Position numbers and translations under genes: made by a program. A DNA stretch of 64,000 bases. Origin: Paracoccus onchidii. GTDB taxonomy: Bacteria; Pseudomonadota; Alphaproteobacteria; Rhodobacterales; Rhodobacteraceae. Below the pieces are notes generated by a model. It made no database searches. It was not told the DNA's origin and saw nothing but the letters and a program-made list of their open reading frames with translations. Each line of letters starts with the position of its first letter. The first letter of the stretch is position 1. The DNA lies in NCBI RefSeq assembly GCF_028294535.1, contig NZ_JAQBIE010000002.1, forward strand, positions 124,001-188,000, given 5' to 3'. Positions 1 to 7,934 of this stretch are shown here, in pieces.

Positions 1-291
1 TATGATTTCGTCGCGATCGGCCTTGGTGCATGCACCTCCATGACGCTGCGGATGTGGGCCGAACGCAAGGGCCTGACCCTTGGCAAGACCGCGAAGATCG
101 ACCGTTTCGAACGTCATATCACGGTCGAAGGCCGTGTGACTGCCGATCTGGAGGCCGATATTCTGCGCATCGCCGATCTTTGCCCCGTGCACAAGACGCT
201 GGAATCCAGCTCGGTGATTGTCACCCATATCCGCGATCGGATGGATCCAGACAATGACCAGGGAACGAACGACACCCCGTCCAAGCCCTGA
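1..291 (+). CDS. OsmC family protein, 3' part
   Basis: The gene runs in from the left edge; the frame is open from base 1 and the last 96 residues are visible. The conserved OsmC/Ohr pattern is present: a cysteine in GACTS near the window start, then the helix with MTLRMWAERKGL, and the second cysteine in LCPVHKTL about 50 residues later. In this family the two cysteines reduce organic peroxides or mediate stress protection in the cytoplasm. The C-terminal tail after VTHI is short and hydrophilic. The methionine at base 40 is internal, not a start, because family similarity continues upstream of it. The subgroup (YhfA-like or other) cannot be decided from this fragment. Confidence 0.85.
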   Translation, partial: YDFVAIGLGACTSMTLRMWAERKGLTLGKTAKIDRFERHITVEGRVTADLEADILRIADLCPVHKTLESSSVIVTHIRDRMDPDNDQGTNDTPSKP

Positions 292-462
292 GCCGCGCGC
301 TTGCTGGGTTTCCCCTGCGTCCACCAGGCAGCGCCTGATAGATCTGGTGTTGTGACCGGTTTGCGCAGACTTTCGCGTGACTACGCCCGAACATTGACCG
401 AAGTCAGCATGCCGACGCGGTTGCGCGTCCGATACCCGCGAAACGCAAATGACCTGCCCGTA

Positions 463-597
463 TTATCGCACCAATTTCCCCGGCGGGATCACGCGGGCGG
501 TAACCTTGTGACCAAACGAAACATCGCTCTCAAAAGCGTTGGCCGACAGGGCAGCCACCCCATCAAGCATCGGGGTTCGGTCACAATGCGGGCGCAT
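463..597 (-). CDS. possible small ORF, 44 aa, downstream of alcohol dehydrogenase
   Basis: An ATG-started frame begins 6 nt after the stop of the alcohol dehydrogenase and encodes 44 residues (MRPHCDRTPM at the start, IPPGKLVR at the end). Third positions are GC-rich as in the neighbours, so it may be a real short gene or the tail of a lost gene. I do not recognise a family. The rest of the 292-603 interval (292-462) contains only a weak 6-bp inverted repeat at 414-429 and nothing else I can name. Confidence 0.3.
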   Translation of the reverse strand: MRPHCDRTPMLDGVAALSANAFESDVSFGHKVTARVIPPGKLVR

Positions 598-603
598 GAT
601 CGA

Positions 604-1635
604 TCATATCAGATCGGTGACGATCACCTTGATCAAGGCGTCACGGTTCTGGGCCAGGCTGGCAAACCGGGCCGGAAGATCGGCCAGAGCGATCACCTCG
701 GAACAAAGCGCATCACAGTCGATTTGGCCCGTCCTGATCGCCGCCATCACTTGCCGGAAATCCGCATCCAGCGCATTGCGGCTGCCAATGATACGCGCTT
801 CACGTTTGTGAAATTCGGGATCGGAGAACCGAATGTCGTTCTTGACGACACTGACCAGAACGTAGCTGCTGCCATGCGCAAGATACTGAAATCCTGCCTC
901 GATTGCGGCGACATTTCCCGTTGCATCGAAAACAGCGTCAAAACCGCTGCCCAGATTGCCCTCCATAAGCGGGCTGCCGCTGCGATGAACCCGCTCAAAC
1001 CCAAAGCGTTGCCGTACCATGTCCAGCCGCTGCGCACTGACATCCATCATATGCACCTCGGCCCCGGCCAGACGCGCGAACAGCGCCGTGCCGATCCCGA
1101 TTGGCCCTGCCCCGGTGATCAGAACCCTGTCGCCGGTTTGCGCGCCGCTGCGCGATACGGCATGCGCACCTATGGCCAGGAATTCGACCATCGCCGCCTG
1201 AATAGGCGTCAAGCCGTCCGCAGAATAAAGATTGCCTTCAGGAACCGCGGTGCGCGCGCACATGCCGCCATCGCCATGAACGCCCAGAACCGAGATATGT
1301 TCGCAACAATTCGATTTCCCGCGCTGGCAGGCACGGCATTCCCCACAGGACAAGTAAGGATTGACCACGACGAGCTCGCCCTTTGCGAAACGATCCGACC
1401 CCTCGGCCACACGCCCGCTCAGTTCATGACCGATGACACGGGGATATTCCAGATACGGATGCTTGCCTTGCAAAATATGATAGTCGGTGCCGCACAGACC
1501 AACAGCCTGAATATCAACAAGCACTTGCCCCGGCGCCGCGGTTTCAGGGCGCGGTCGTTGCGTCAGCTCAAAGCGTCCGGGTTCAACGCAGGTGCCGCAG
1601 CGCATCAGTTCATCATTCATGCCGGCATCCTTCAT
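604..1635 (-). CDS. zinc-dependent alcohol/polyol dehydrogenase (MDR family)
   Basis: 343-aa medium-chain dehydrogenase. The N-terminal GroES-like domain has the catalytic zinc signature (CGTDYH, then GHE) and four structural-zinc cysteines ([15 protein letters not shown]). A Rossmann motif GAGPIGIG follows at about residue 175. The family oxidises a secondary alcohol of a sugar, polyol or sugar acid with NAD(P)+, like sorbitol, threonine or galactitol dehydrogenases. It is the last gene of the ABC operon beginning at 4497 and overlaps the ATPase stop by 4 nt (ATGA), so it probably acts on the imported compound. A second start five codons downstream has the better ribosome-binding site (AAGGA). 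Substrate not assignable. Confidence 0.9.
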   Translation of the reverse strand: MKDAGMNDELMRCGTCVEPGRFELTQRPRPETAAPGQVLVDIQAVGLCGTDYHILQGKHPYLEYPRVIGHELSGRVAEGSDRFAKGELVVVNPYLSCGECRACQRGKSNCCEHISVLGVHGDGGMCARTAVPEGNLYSADGLTPIQAAMVEFLAIGAHAVSRSGAQTGDRVLITGAGPIGIGTALFARLAGAEVHMMDVSAQRLDMVRQRFGFERVHRSGSPLMEGNLGSGFDAVFDATGNVAAIEAGFQYLAHGSSYVLVSVVKNDIRFSDPEFHKREARIIGSRNALDADFRQVMAAIRTGQIDCDALCSEVIALADLPARFASLAQNRDALIKVIVTDLI

Positions 1636-2423
1636 CCTGCGACCTCAAGGTGCCGCGGGGTCCAGTCATCGGGCAGCGCACCTTTGATAATCAAGCCGAG
1701 CACATCATCCTTGTTGACATCATGAATCGGATGGGTTCCGACATTGCGGCCCTTGTTCATCACCATCACGCGGTCACACAGATCGAACACGTCATGCATG
1801 TCATGGCTGACCAGAAAGATGCCGATGCCCTCGGCCCGCAATGTCTTGATCAGGTCAGCGACCATCGCGGTTTCAGACGGCCCCAATGCCGCGGTCGGTT
1901 CGTCCATGATCAGGATGCGCACATCGAAATATATCGCCCGGGCAATCGCGATGACCTGCCGTTGCCCGCCCGACAGGCTGGCAACCGGATCTGCCAGATT
2001 GGTGAAATTCGGATTCAGACGGCGCAGCACCTCGCGGGCTTCCGACATCATGCGCTTGTCGTCCAGATTTCCGAACCGGTCTTTCAATTCACGCCCTAGG
2101 AACAGGTTGGCAGGTGCGTCCAGATGATCGGCCAGGGCAAGTGTTTGATAGATCGTCTCGATGCCATGGTCTCGTGCGTCCTGAGGCGAAGCGATCTGCA
2201 CCGGCCGGCCATTGACACGAATTGTCCCGGCATTGGGAAGCATCGCCCCTGACAACATCCGCATCAGGCAAGACTTCCCCGCCCCGTTATGTCCAAGCAC
2301 ACCGACAACTTCGCCCGGCATCAAGTCAACCGAGACACCATTCACGGCATGCAGGCCCCCGAAGCGTTTTTCGATGCCGATCAGTTCCACCAAAGGCGCC
2401 TGATCTTTCGCGGTCTGGTTCAT
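1632..2423 (-). CDS. sugar ABC transporter ATP-binding protein
   Basis: 263-aa single ABC domain. Walker A is GHNGAGKS near residue 44, the signature LSGGQRQ near residue 150, and Walker [10 protein letters not shown] follows. Unlike RbsA/XylG it has one nucleotide-binding domain rather than two, as in the FrcA-type fructose importer. It would energise uptake through the permease at 3475-4497. It overlaps the dehydrogenase downstream and is separated from the binding-protein gene by a strong GC stem-loop, which may lower its expression relative to the binding protein. Confidence 0.93.
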   Translation of the reverse strand: MNQTAKDQAPLVELIGIEKRFGGLHAVNGVSVDLMPGEVVGVLGHNGAGKSCLMRMLSGAMLPNAGTIRVNGRPVQIASPQDARDHGIETIYQTLALADHLDAPANLFLGRELKDRFGNLDDKRMMSEAREVLRRLNPNFTNLADPVASLSGGQRQVIAIARAIYFDVRILIMDEPTAALGPSETAMVADLIKTLRAEGIGIFLVSHDMHDVFDLCDRVMVMNKGRNVGTHPIHDVNKDDVLGLIIKGALPDDWTPRHLEVAG

Positions 2424-2452
2424 GGAATGCAGCTTTCATTCGGTCGTGTGAA

Positions 2453-2481
2453 CCCGGCGCGCCATGCAGGGGCGCGCCGGG
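2453..2481 (-). terminator. intercistronic GC-rich stem-loop
   Basis: Perfect 11-bp inverted repeat (left arm CCCGGCGCGCC) with a 7-nt loop between the binding-protein stop and the ATPase start. It has no T-run, so full termination is unlikely. Such hairpins after binding-protein genes commonly protect the upstream mRNA or attenuate read-through. Confidence 0.6.
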
Positions 2482-2495
2482 ACAGCCCAATACGA

Positions 2496-3434
2496 TCAGT
2501 AAAGCACGTGCTGTGCTTCGGGCGTGTCAATATTGTCCTTGGTCACCAGGACCACACCGGTGTCGATGAAATCCTCGACCGCGTTGCCGGCGATGACATC
2601 CATCACGGCCTTGACCCCCATTTCGCCCATCTGGAACGACCCTTGCACCGCAGTCGCGTTCAATGTGCCGTCCTTGACGAAATCTTGCAGGTCACCATTT
2701 CCGTCAAACCCGAATGCCGCAAGCTTGCCGACCTTGCCGGCCTGCACGATCGCCCGGCCCATTCCGACCGCGGTTGGCTCGTTGGCACCAAAAATACCGA
2801 CCAGATCTGAATTCGCAGCCAGAACATCCGTCGTCTGGTTCAACGCGGTGGCCATTTGCGATTGAGAATATAGCGGACCAACAATCTCGATCTGACTATT
2901 GCCGCCAAGATAGTCGACAAAACAGCCAACGCGCCCGATTTCCGAACCCACGCCCGCCACATATGACATGACGGCAACCTTGCCCTCGGTGCCGACGGCA
3001 TCGATCATCGACTTGGCCACGGCTTCGCCCGCAGCACAATTATCGGTGGACAGGAAGGTCTGATAGGTGCCCTTCGCCGCGTCACCCAGACCGGAATCGA
3101 TGATCGCGACCGGAATCCCGCTTTCAAAGGCGCGCTTGACAACCGGGGTCAGGGCCTCGGGATCTGACGGGGCCAGCACGATGCCTGCAACGCCCCGATT
3201 GATAGCGTTCTCGACCAGATTGACCTGATCGGCAACGGCACTTTCCGATGCCGGTCCATTGAAGGTCATCGTGTGTTCCGATTGCCCTTCGACTGCGGCA
3301 GAGGCCCCCTTGTTTACGTTCTGCCAGAAATTCGAGTTCGTCGTCTTGACGATGACGGCGATTTCGCCGGCCATCGAGGCTGCAGGCAGCAAGGCGCACA
3401 GGGCGGCTGTTGCCATCAATCTGGATTTGCTCAT
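2496..3434 (-). CDS. sugar ABC transporter substrate-binding protein
   Basis: 312-aa periplasmic binding protein of the ribose/galactose type (Peripla_BP_4). A Sec signal peptide occupies about residues 1-22, with cleavage likely after SMA. The mature protein begins with IAVIVKTTNSNFW and shows the two-lobe pattern: GIVLAPSD near residue 85, GIPVAIIDSG near 110, and FGANEPTAVG and AFGFDGNGD near 225-245. It delivers a sugar-like ligand to the permease encoded just upstream. A strong AGGGAGGAG ribosome-binding site precedes the start. Operon order is permease, binding protein, ATPase, dehydrogenase. Ligand unknown. Confidence 0.93.
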   Translation of the reverse strand: MSKSRLMATAALCALLPAASMAGEIAVIVKTTNSNFWQNVNKGASAAVEGQSEHTMTFNGPASESAVADQVNLVENAINRGVAGIVLAPSDPEALTPVVKRAFESGIPVAIIDSGLGDAAKGTYQTFLSTDNCAAGEAVAKSMIDAVGTEGKVAVMSYVAGVGSEIGRVGCFVDYLGGNSQIEIVGPLYSQSQMATALNQTTDVLAANSDLVGIFGANEPTAVGMGRAIVQAGKVGKLAAFGFDGNGDLQDFVKDGTLNATAVQGSFQMGEMGVKAVMDVIAGNAVEDFIDTGVVLVTKDNIDTPEAQHVLY

Positions 3435-3474
3435 CTTCTTCTTTCTCCTCCCTTTGAATTACTGAAACATGCTG

Positions 3475-4497
3475 TCAGCGACGGCTGCGCAACTGGTCGA
3501 CATAGACCGCAAGGATGACGACGACGCCGATGATGATCTGCTGAACAAAGGACGACACGCCCGACATGTTCAGCCCGTTTCGCAAGATCCCGATAATGAA
3601 CGCACCGATCATCGTCCCCGAGATGTTGCCGACCCCGCCCATCAGCGATGCCCCACCGATGACAGCGGCCGCGATGGCATCCAGTTCATACATGACACCT
3701 TCGTTGGGCTGAGCAGTGATCAGCCGCGACATCAGCACGACCCCCGCCAACCCGGCCAGACCGCCTGACATCACATAAGCCAGAATCTTGGTGCGATCGG
3801 TATTCACGCCCGACAGCCGGGCCGCCTCTTCGCTGGACCCTGTGGCATAGATATGCCGCCCCAAGGGTCGCCGCCGAAGCAGGAATGACGCCAGCACCGC
3901 CACGATCGCCAACAAGATCACGGGATAGGGAATGCCGGGGAAAACAACGCGAGGAAAGCCGTTGGCCTGCATTTCGACCACCCGGAACAATGACCCATTG
4001 CCCAGCACGCCAAATGCCTCGCCCAATTGCGATATCGGTGCGGCCCCGGTCAGTTGCAGCGCTGTTCCGCGCGCGATCAACATCATGCCAAGCGTCGCGA
4101 CAAAAGGTGTGATCCGCATTTTGGTCACGATCAGACCATTGATCGCGCCGCATATCGCGCCGGTCGCCACCCCGCCCAGCATGGCGGGCACCACGGGCAC
4201 ACCCGCCTTCACCAGCATCCCGGTCACGGTACCGGACAAGGCCAGAACCGACCCCACGGACAGATCGATCCCGCCCGTGATGATAACCATCGTCATGCCG
4301 ATGCCCAGCAGGCCGATCACGGCAGTCTGCAACAATATGGTCAGACCGTTGTTCACCGAAAGGAACGCGCCATTCCCGATCGAGAACACCACGATCAGGA
4401 TCAGCATCGTTAACACGGCCGACAACTTGTGGAACGCCTCTTTGGACAACCGGGCCGAAGACCCTGCCCGTCTGAGACGCTGAACCAGTTCAGCCAT
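3475..4497 (-). CDS. sugar ABC transporter permease (RbsC/FrcC type)
   Basis: 340-aa inner-membrane permease of the BPD_transp_2 (ribose) family. Eight or more hydrophobic segments are visible. The family motif GGIDLSVGSV lies near residue 70, and GGASLMGGVGNISGT in the C-terminal third. First gene of the minus-strand operon permease, binding protein, ATPase, alcohol dehydrogenase, with a GGGAGG ribosome-binding site before the ATG. The intergenic region to the divergent GntR gene carries an AT-rich palindrome, so the operon is probably controlled by that regulator. Confidence 0.93.
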   Translation of the reverse strand: MAELVQRLRRAGSSARLSKEAFHKLSAVLTMLILIVVFSIGNGAFLSVNNGLTILLQTAVIGLLGIGMTMVIITGGIDLSVGSVLALSGTVTGMLVKAGVPVVPAMLGGVATGAICGAINGLIVTKMRITPFVATLGMMLIARGTALQLTGAAPISQLGEAFGVLGNGSLFRVVEMQANGFPRVVFPGIPYPVILLAIVAVLASFLLRRRPLGRHIYATGSSEEAARLSGVNTDRTKILAYVMSGGLAGLAGVVLMSRLITAQPNEGVMYELDAIAAAVIGGASLMGGVGNISGTMIGAFIIGILRNGLNMSGVSSFVQQIIIGVVVILAVYVDQLRSRR

Positions 4498-4525
4498 GAA
4501 ACCTCCCTCACGGCAGTTCTAAATT

Positions 4526-4541
4526 ATTAAAAACTTTTAAT
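4526..4541. promoter_or_regulatory. candidate GntR operator palindrome
   Basis: Perfect 16-bp palindrome ATTAAAA-AC-TTTTAAT between the divergent permease and GntR genes, 29 nt upstream of the permease start and within the only shared regulatory interval. The position suits an operator or an overlapping -10 region. Its binding by the neighbouring GntR protein is inferred. Confidence 0.4.
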
Positions 4542-4606
4542 GGCATGGGTTGCTACCGGTCAACGGTTTTTTATAATTTTCTACAATACAAGGAAAGGAA
4601 TGTCCG

Positions 4607-5509
4607 ATGGCACGCACGGACGAACGCTTCAAACACGCGTATAACAGCCTTCTGGAACGCTGCCACAGGCTGGGCGTCGGCGCCAGACTGGAATCGGAAT
4701 CGTCGCTGGCCAAAGAACTGGACGTCAGCCGAACGGTCATTCGCGCAGCGCTGGCGCGCATGGACGAAGACGGGGTCATTTCCTGGCAGGGACGCAGCAA
4801 GACTGTGACGCGCCTGCCGGCCCCACGGGAACGGCTGGAAATCGGCGCGACACCGCCAAGCCAGGAAATTCTGGAAGAGCAATTTTTCAACTGGGTGCTT
4901 CATTTCGACGTCCCCGCCGGAACACCGCTGAACGTCGCCCAACTTGCGCGGGAATTTCAGGTGCCATCGCATTCCTTGCAGGAATTCCTGGCGTCTCTCA
5001 GCCGCTTTGGGCTTGTTCGGCGACGCGACCGTGGCGGTTGGGAATTGCTTGGCTTCACCGAAGAGTTTGCCGTTGAGTTGTCGGATTTCCGAACACTTCT
5101 TGAACTCAACGCGATCTCACATCTGATCGTCTGCCCCCCGGATCACCCCATCTGGACGCGGCTCGAGGACCTGCGCCGGGAACACCTGAACCTCGCCCGC
5201 TCCATCGAGACCCGCTATCATGATTTCTCGCGCCTGGACGAACAGTTTCACGAAGCCATCGGCAGCTCGGTAAACAACCGGTTCATCAAGGAATTTCAAC
5301 GCGTGATCTCGTTGATCTTCCATTATCATTACCAATGGGAAAAACAGACCGAACAGCAACGAAACGCAGCCGCAATCGACGAACATCTTGCACTGATCGA
5401 CGCGCTGCAAAGGCGTGATGAACAGGCTGCGCTGGCCGCTGCGCGTGCACATCTGGCAACCGCAAAGAACACTTTGCGCGCATCAATGCGCACACATAAC
5501 CTGACCTAA
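4607..5509 (+). CDS. GntR-family regulator with two winged helices and an FCD domain
   Basis: 300-aa regulator divergent from the ABC/dehydrogenase operon. Residues about 8-68 form a GntR winged helix (LAKELDVSRTVIRAALARM). Residues about 85-147 look like a second winged helix (QLAREFQVPSHSLQEFLASL followed by a wing). Residues about 155-290 are an FCD ligand domain with the usual metal-ligand pattern (D in LDEQFHEAI, its H, and a later H in DEHLALID). FCD regulators usually bind a carboxylate or sugar acid. It likely represses or activates the 4497-604 operon. The last 4 nt overlap the convergent DUF6525 gene. Confidence 0.88.
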   Translation: MARTDERFKHAYNSLLERCHRLGVGARLESESSLAKELDVSRTVIRAALARMDEDGVISWQGRSKTVTRLPAPRERLEIGATPPSQEILEEQFFNWVLHFDVPAGTPLNVAQLAREFQVPSHSLQEFLASLSRFGLVRRRDRGGWELLGFTEEFAVELSDFRTLLELNAISHLIVCPPDHPIWTRLEDLRREHLNLARSIETRYHDFSRLDEQFHEAIGSSVNNRFIKEFQRVISLIFHYHYQWEKQTEQQRNAAAIDEHLALIDALQRRDEQAALAAARAHLATAKNTLRASMRTHNLT

Positions 5510-5784
5510 CCGCCAACACCGTCATAGGTTTCGCCCCAGACCTGTCGACAATCGCGGGTCAACATGCGCCGCTCGGCCTGATCGAGACGATGCAAGACAA
5601 GCTCGACATTTCCGCCGGTTTCAAGATGAAGCCGCGACCAGATCCGCAAGACCGAAGCCGCACTCCAGGGAAGCGCGGCATTTGCGACCCAGCGCCGCAG
5701 TTCGGGGGGCAACCGGTCATAACGATCCATCGGGCGGGCGCGACTTCTGCACCGCAGCGACGTGACAAGATTTCCCTTGCTCAA
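5506..5784 (-). CDS. DUF6525 family protein
   Basis: 92-aa protein of unknown function. The signature of the family is visible: RYDRLPPELRRW, then AALPWSAASVLRIW, then DQAERRMLTRDCRQVWG. It is small and basic at the N terminus, with no signal peptide or membrane segment. Its start overlaps the stop of the DUF1826 gene by 4 nt (ATGA), making it the third gene of the zinc-responsive operon from 7659. A role in zinc limitation is inferred only from this coupling. The 3' end overlaps the convergent GntR gene by 4 nt. Confidence 0.72.
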   Translation of the reverse strand: MSKGNLVTSLRCRSRARPMDRYDRLPPELRRWVANAALPWSAASVLRIWSRLHLETGGNVELVLHRLDQAERRMLTRDCRQVWGETYDGVGG

Positions 5785-6428
5785 CGCAGCGTTCCCCTGT
5801 GCTCGTCTGGATGATCGTCGGCAAATTCGGGGTCAAGGACCAGCAATAACCTGACCTGCCCGCTGTCCCCGATCGGAGGCGAGCGGTGCAAGGTTCGCGG
5901 CTGTTCGGGTGCAGGCCATAACGCGCCCCGCAGCAAGGCAACATCTGCGACACCCATCTGATGCGCTGCCCCGCCCTCGGGGTGATATCCGAATTGCGTG
6001 CCGTCACCGCGATAGGTGCACAACATCCGCGCATAGACACGATCTATGTGAAACCTGCGACAGGAATCTGTTGTCACGGGCTGCAAACGCAGACGCAACA
6101 AGCGACTGCGGGTCAGGTCTGCGCATAGGCCGGCGAGGTCAGCGATGTCCCGCGCAAAGGTGCAGGCGCCGGAAGCATCGGCGATTCCGACACGTTCCAG
6201 TTCTGCCAGAACACAGTCATGGACGTCTCCGACCCCGACAACCGCGCGCAAATCCGGCAGATTGACCGCAGGCAAGCCGGCAAGCCAAGGCAGGAACCCA
6301 GGCCCCGGCCGACGCCGCCAGATGGCCACGTCGCAATCGGCATCCCCGATATGTTGCAATGCCTCTTGGCAGTTCCCACTCGTTATGGTTTCCGGTTCTG
6401 CCGTCATGGCGTGCCGATCTGTCATCGT
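5781..6428 (-). CDS. DUF1826 domain-containing protein (zinc-starvation operon)
   Basis: About 215 aa from the ATG at 6428, which I prefer over the longer frame to 6509 because that would run into zigA. Family features seen are DVAIWRR near the N terminus, RLRLQPVTTDSCRRFHIDR, RMLCTYRGDGTQF and HRSPPIGDSGQVRLLLVLD near the C terminus. The conserved C-x-x-F-H and H-R-S-P residues look like metal ligands or catalytic residues. DUF1826 genes are typically found beside CobW-type zinc metallochaperones; the biochemical role is not established. The gene starts 7 nt after the zigA stop and is read with it. Confidence 0.85.
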   Translation of the reverse strand, partial: TMTDRHAMTAEPETITSGNCQEALQHIGDADCDVAIWRRRPGPGFLPWLAGLPAVNLPDLRAVVGVGDVHDCVLAELERVGIADASGACTFARDIADLAGLCADLTRSRLLRLRLQPVTTDSCRRFHIDRVYARMLCTYRGDGTQFGYHPEGGAAHQMGVADVALLRGALWPAPEQPRTLHRSPPIGDSGQVRLLLVLDPEFADDHPDEHRGTLR

Positions 6429-6435
6429 TCCAGCC

Positions 6436-7659
6436 TCAGGCAACGTTGCGCTGTCCCCATTTGGGGAACGGGTCGGAAAGGCCCTGCCACATTTGTGGCG
6501 TAAACTCATCAGATCCGATCAGCGCCGCATCCAGTGCCGATGTAATGGCCGCGGCATTCATGCCGGCGCCAATGAAGACCAGTTCCTGGCGACGGTCCCC
6601 CCAAGGATCCTGCCAGTTCCGGCGCAGTTCGGCCAATGCCTCGGGATGATCAGGCCAACGCTCTTGCGGCACAGATGCCCACCATCCGCCCAGGGGCTTC
6701 ACGGTCGACATTGCCCCGGCCAGGCTGAACTCGACCGCCCAGTTCGGGCGTGTGGCGATCCACAAATGCCCCTTGGCGCGGATCACGCCGGGCAAATCTC
6801 CGTTCAGAACCTGATGGATCTTTTCGGGATCAAAGGGCCGCCTTGCGCGATAGACGAAGGACGAAATGCCATATTCTTCGGTTTCAGGAATATGCTCTTC
6901 AAAACCATAAAGCTCTTTGGCCCACATCGGGTGCATATGCGCCCGATCGAAATCGAACAGCCCGGTATCAAAGATCTGATCGGAATCCACCTGGCTGAAA
7001 TCGGTTTCGATGATCCTGGCCTCGGGGTTCAGCGCGCGCACGATCTTTTTCGCGGTATCAAGACGCGCCGGTCCCGCCTCGCTTACCTTGTTCAATACGA
7101 TGACATCGGCAAACTCCATTTGATCCGTCAACAGATCGACAAGGGTGCGGGTATCCTCGTCGCCCAAACTCTCGCCACGATCGGCGATAAAGTCATGACT
7201 GGAAAAGTCGCGCGTCAGATTGACCGCATCAACGACCGTGACCATCGTGTCCAGACGGGCCACATCGGAAAGGCTGCGCCCTTCGGCATCGCGGAAATCA
7301 AATGTAGCTGCGACCGGCAACGGTTCGGCGATGCCTGTGGATTCCACCAGAAGATAGTCAAAGCGCTTTTCGGCCGCCAATCTTCCGACCTCGGTCAACA
7401 GATCGTCCCGCAGCGTGCAGCAAATACAGCCATTCGTCATTTCGACCAGCGTTTCCTGGGATCGCGACAGTTCGGTGCCGTCACGGACCAGATCGGCATC
7501 GATATTGACCTCGGACATGTCATTCACGATCACCGCCACCCGACGTCCGGACCGGTTGTTCAGGACATGGTTCAGCAATGTCGTTTTTCCGGCACCCAGA
7601 AAGCCAGACAAGACGGTCACCGGCAGGCGTGTATCATCGGAATGGGAAGAAACTGACAT
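6436..7659 (-). CDS. zigA: CobW/COG0523 GTPase, zinc metallochaperone (ZigA type)
   Basis: 407-aa G3E GTPase. The P-loop [12 protein letters not shown] is at residues 19-30. The metal-binding CICC motif is at residues 78-81 (NGCICC), followed by ESTGIAEP. A CobW C-terminal domain follows the GTPase domain. COG0523 proteins deliver zinc to client enzymes during zinc starvation. The Zur-box-like palindrome only 8 nt upstream of the start supports the zinc subgroup over cobalt or nitrile-hydratase subgroups. First gene of the operon zigA, DUF1826, DUF6525. The ribosome-binding site is weak and lies next to the operator, so binding of Zur would block both transcription and any leader. Confidence 0.92.
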   Translation of the reverse strand: MSVSSHSDDTRLPVTVLSGFLGAGKTTLLNHVLNNRSGRRVAVIVNDMSEVNIDADLVRDGTELSRSQETLVEMTNGCICCTLRDDLLTEVGRLAAEKRFDYLLVESTGIAEPLPVAATFDFRDAEGRSLSDVARLDTMVTVVDAVNLTRDFSSHDFIADRGESLGDEDTRTLVDLLTDQMEFADVIVLNKVSEAGPARLDTAKKIVRALNPEARIIETDFSQVDSDQIFDTGLFDFDRAHMHPMWAKELYGFEEHIPETEEYGISSFVYRARRPFDPEKIHQVLNGDLPGVIRAKGHLWIATRPNWAVEFSLAGAMSTVKPLGGWWASVPQERWPDHPEALAELRRNWQDPWGDRRQELVFIGAGMNAAAITSALDAALIGSDEFTPQMWQGLSDPFPKWGQRNVA

Positions 7660-7667
7660 GATCGCTC

Positions 7668-7690
7668 GATATGTTATGTTATGACATTAC
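7668..7690 (-). promoter_or_regulatory. Zur box
   Basis: 23-bp imperfect palindrome on the plus strand, GATATGTTATGTT followed by ATGACATTAC. It matches the proteobacterial Zur consensus (ATGTTATA-N-TATAACAT core): seven of eleven dyad positions pair and the outer G and C are in place. It sits 8 nt upstream of the zigA start codon. The 7691-7896 stretch beyond it holds no gene I can recognise. Confidence 0.78.
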
Positions 7691-7896
7691 TTTCGATAAA
7701 TCATTCGTGGCTGCCATGCAAGCCGCCAGTGACCAGAAACTGCATTTCAAATTTTCCGATCAGGTTTCGATGCGAATCTGAATTCGTCGCTACCATCTTG
7801 AAGAAAAACACATTCTTCGCCTGATATACGCGCCCAAAATATACACGGGACGGATTTTGAGCGGGCCAGATTTTGCATGGGCCGCACAAAATACAG

Positions 7897-7928
7897 ACAG
7901 CCCATGCCGGTGATCTGGCATGGGCTGT
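7897..7928 (-). terminator. terminator of the NCS1 permease gene
   Basis: Perfect 12-bp stem (ACAGCCCATGCC with its complement) and 8-nt loop, starting 6 nt after the permease stop. On the minus strand it is followed by a short T-rich stretch (ATTTTG). Confidence 0.75.
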
Positions 7929-7934
7929 GATCGT

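Noticed and set aside
301..1725. 474-codon plus-strand open frame opposite the alcohol dehydrogenase and ATPase genes
   Set aside because: It is antisense to two clear families and its translation has no domain; long antisense frames are expected at this GC content.
6145..7656. 503-codon plus-strand frame opposite zigA
   Set aside because: Low-complexity, basic and His/Arg-rich translation; zigA on the other strand has all motifs.
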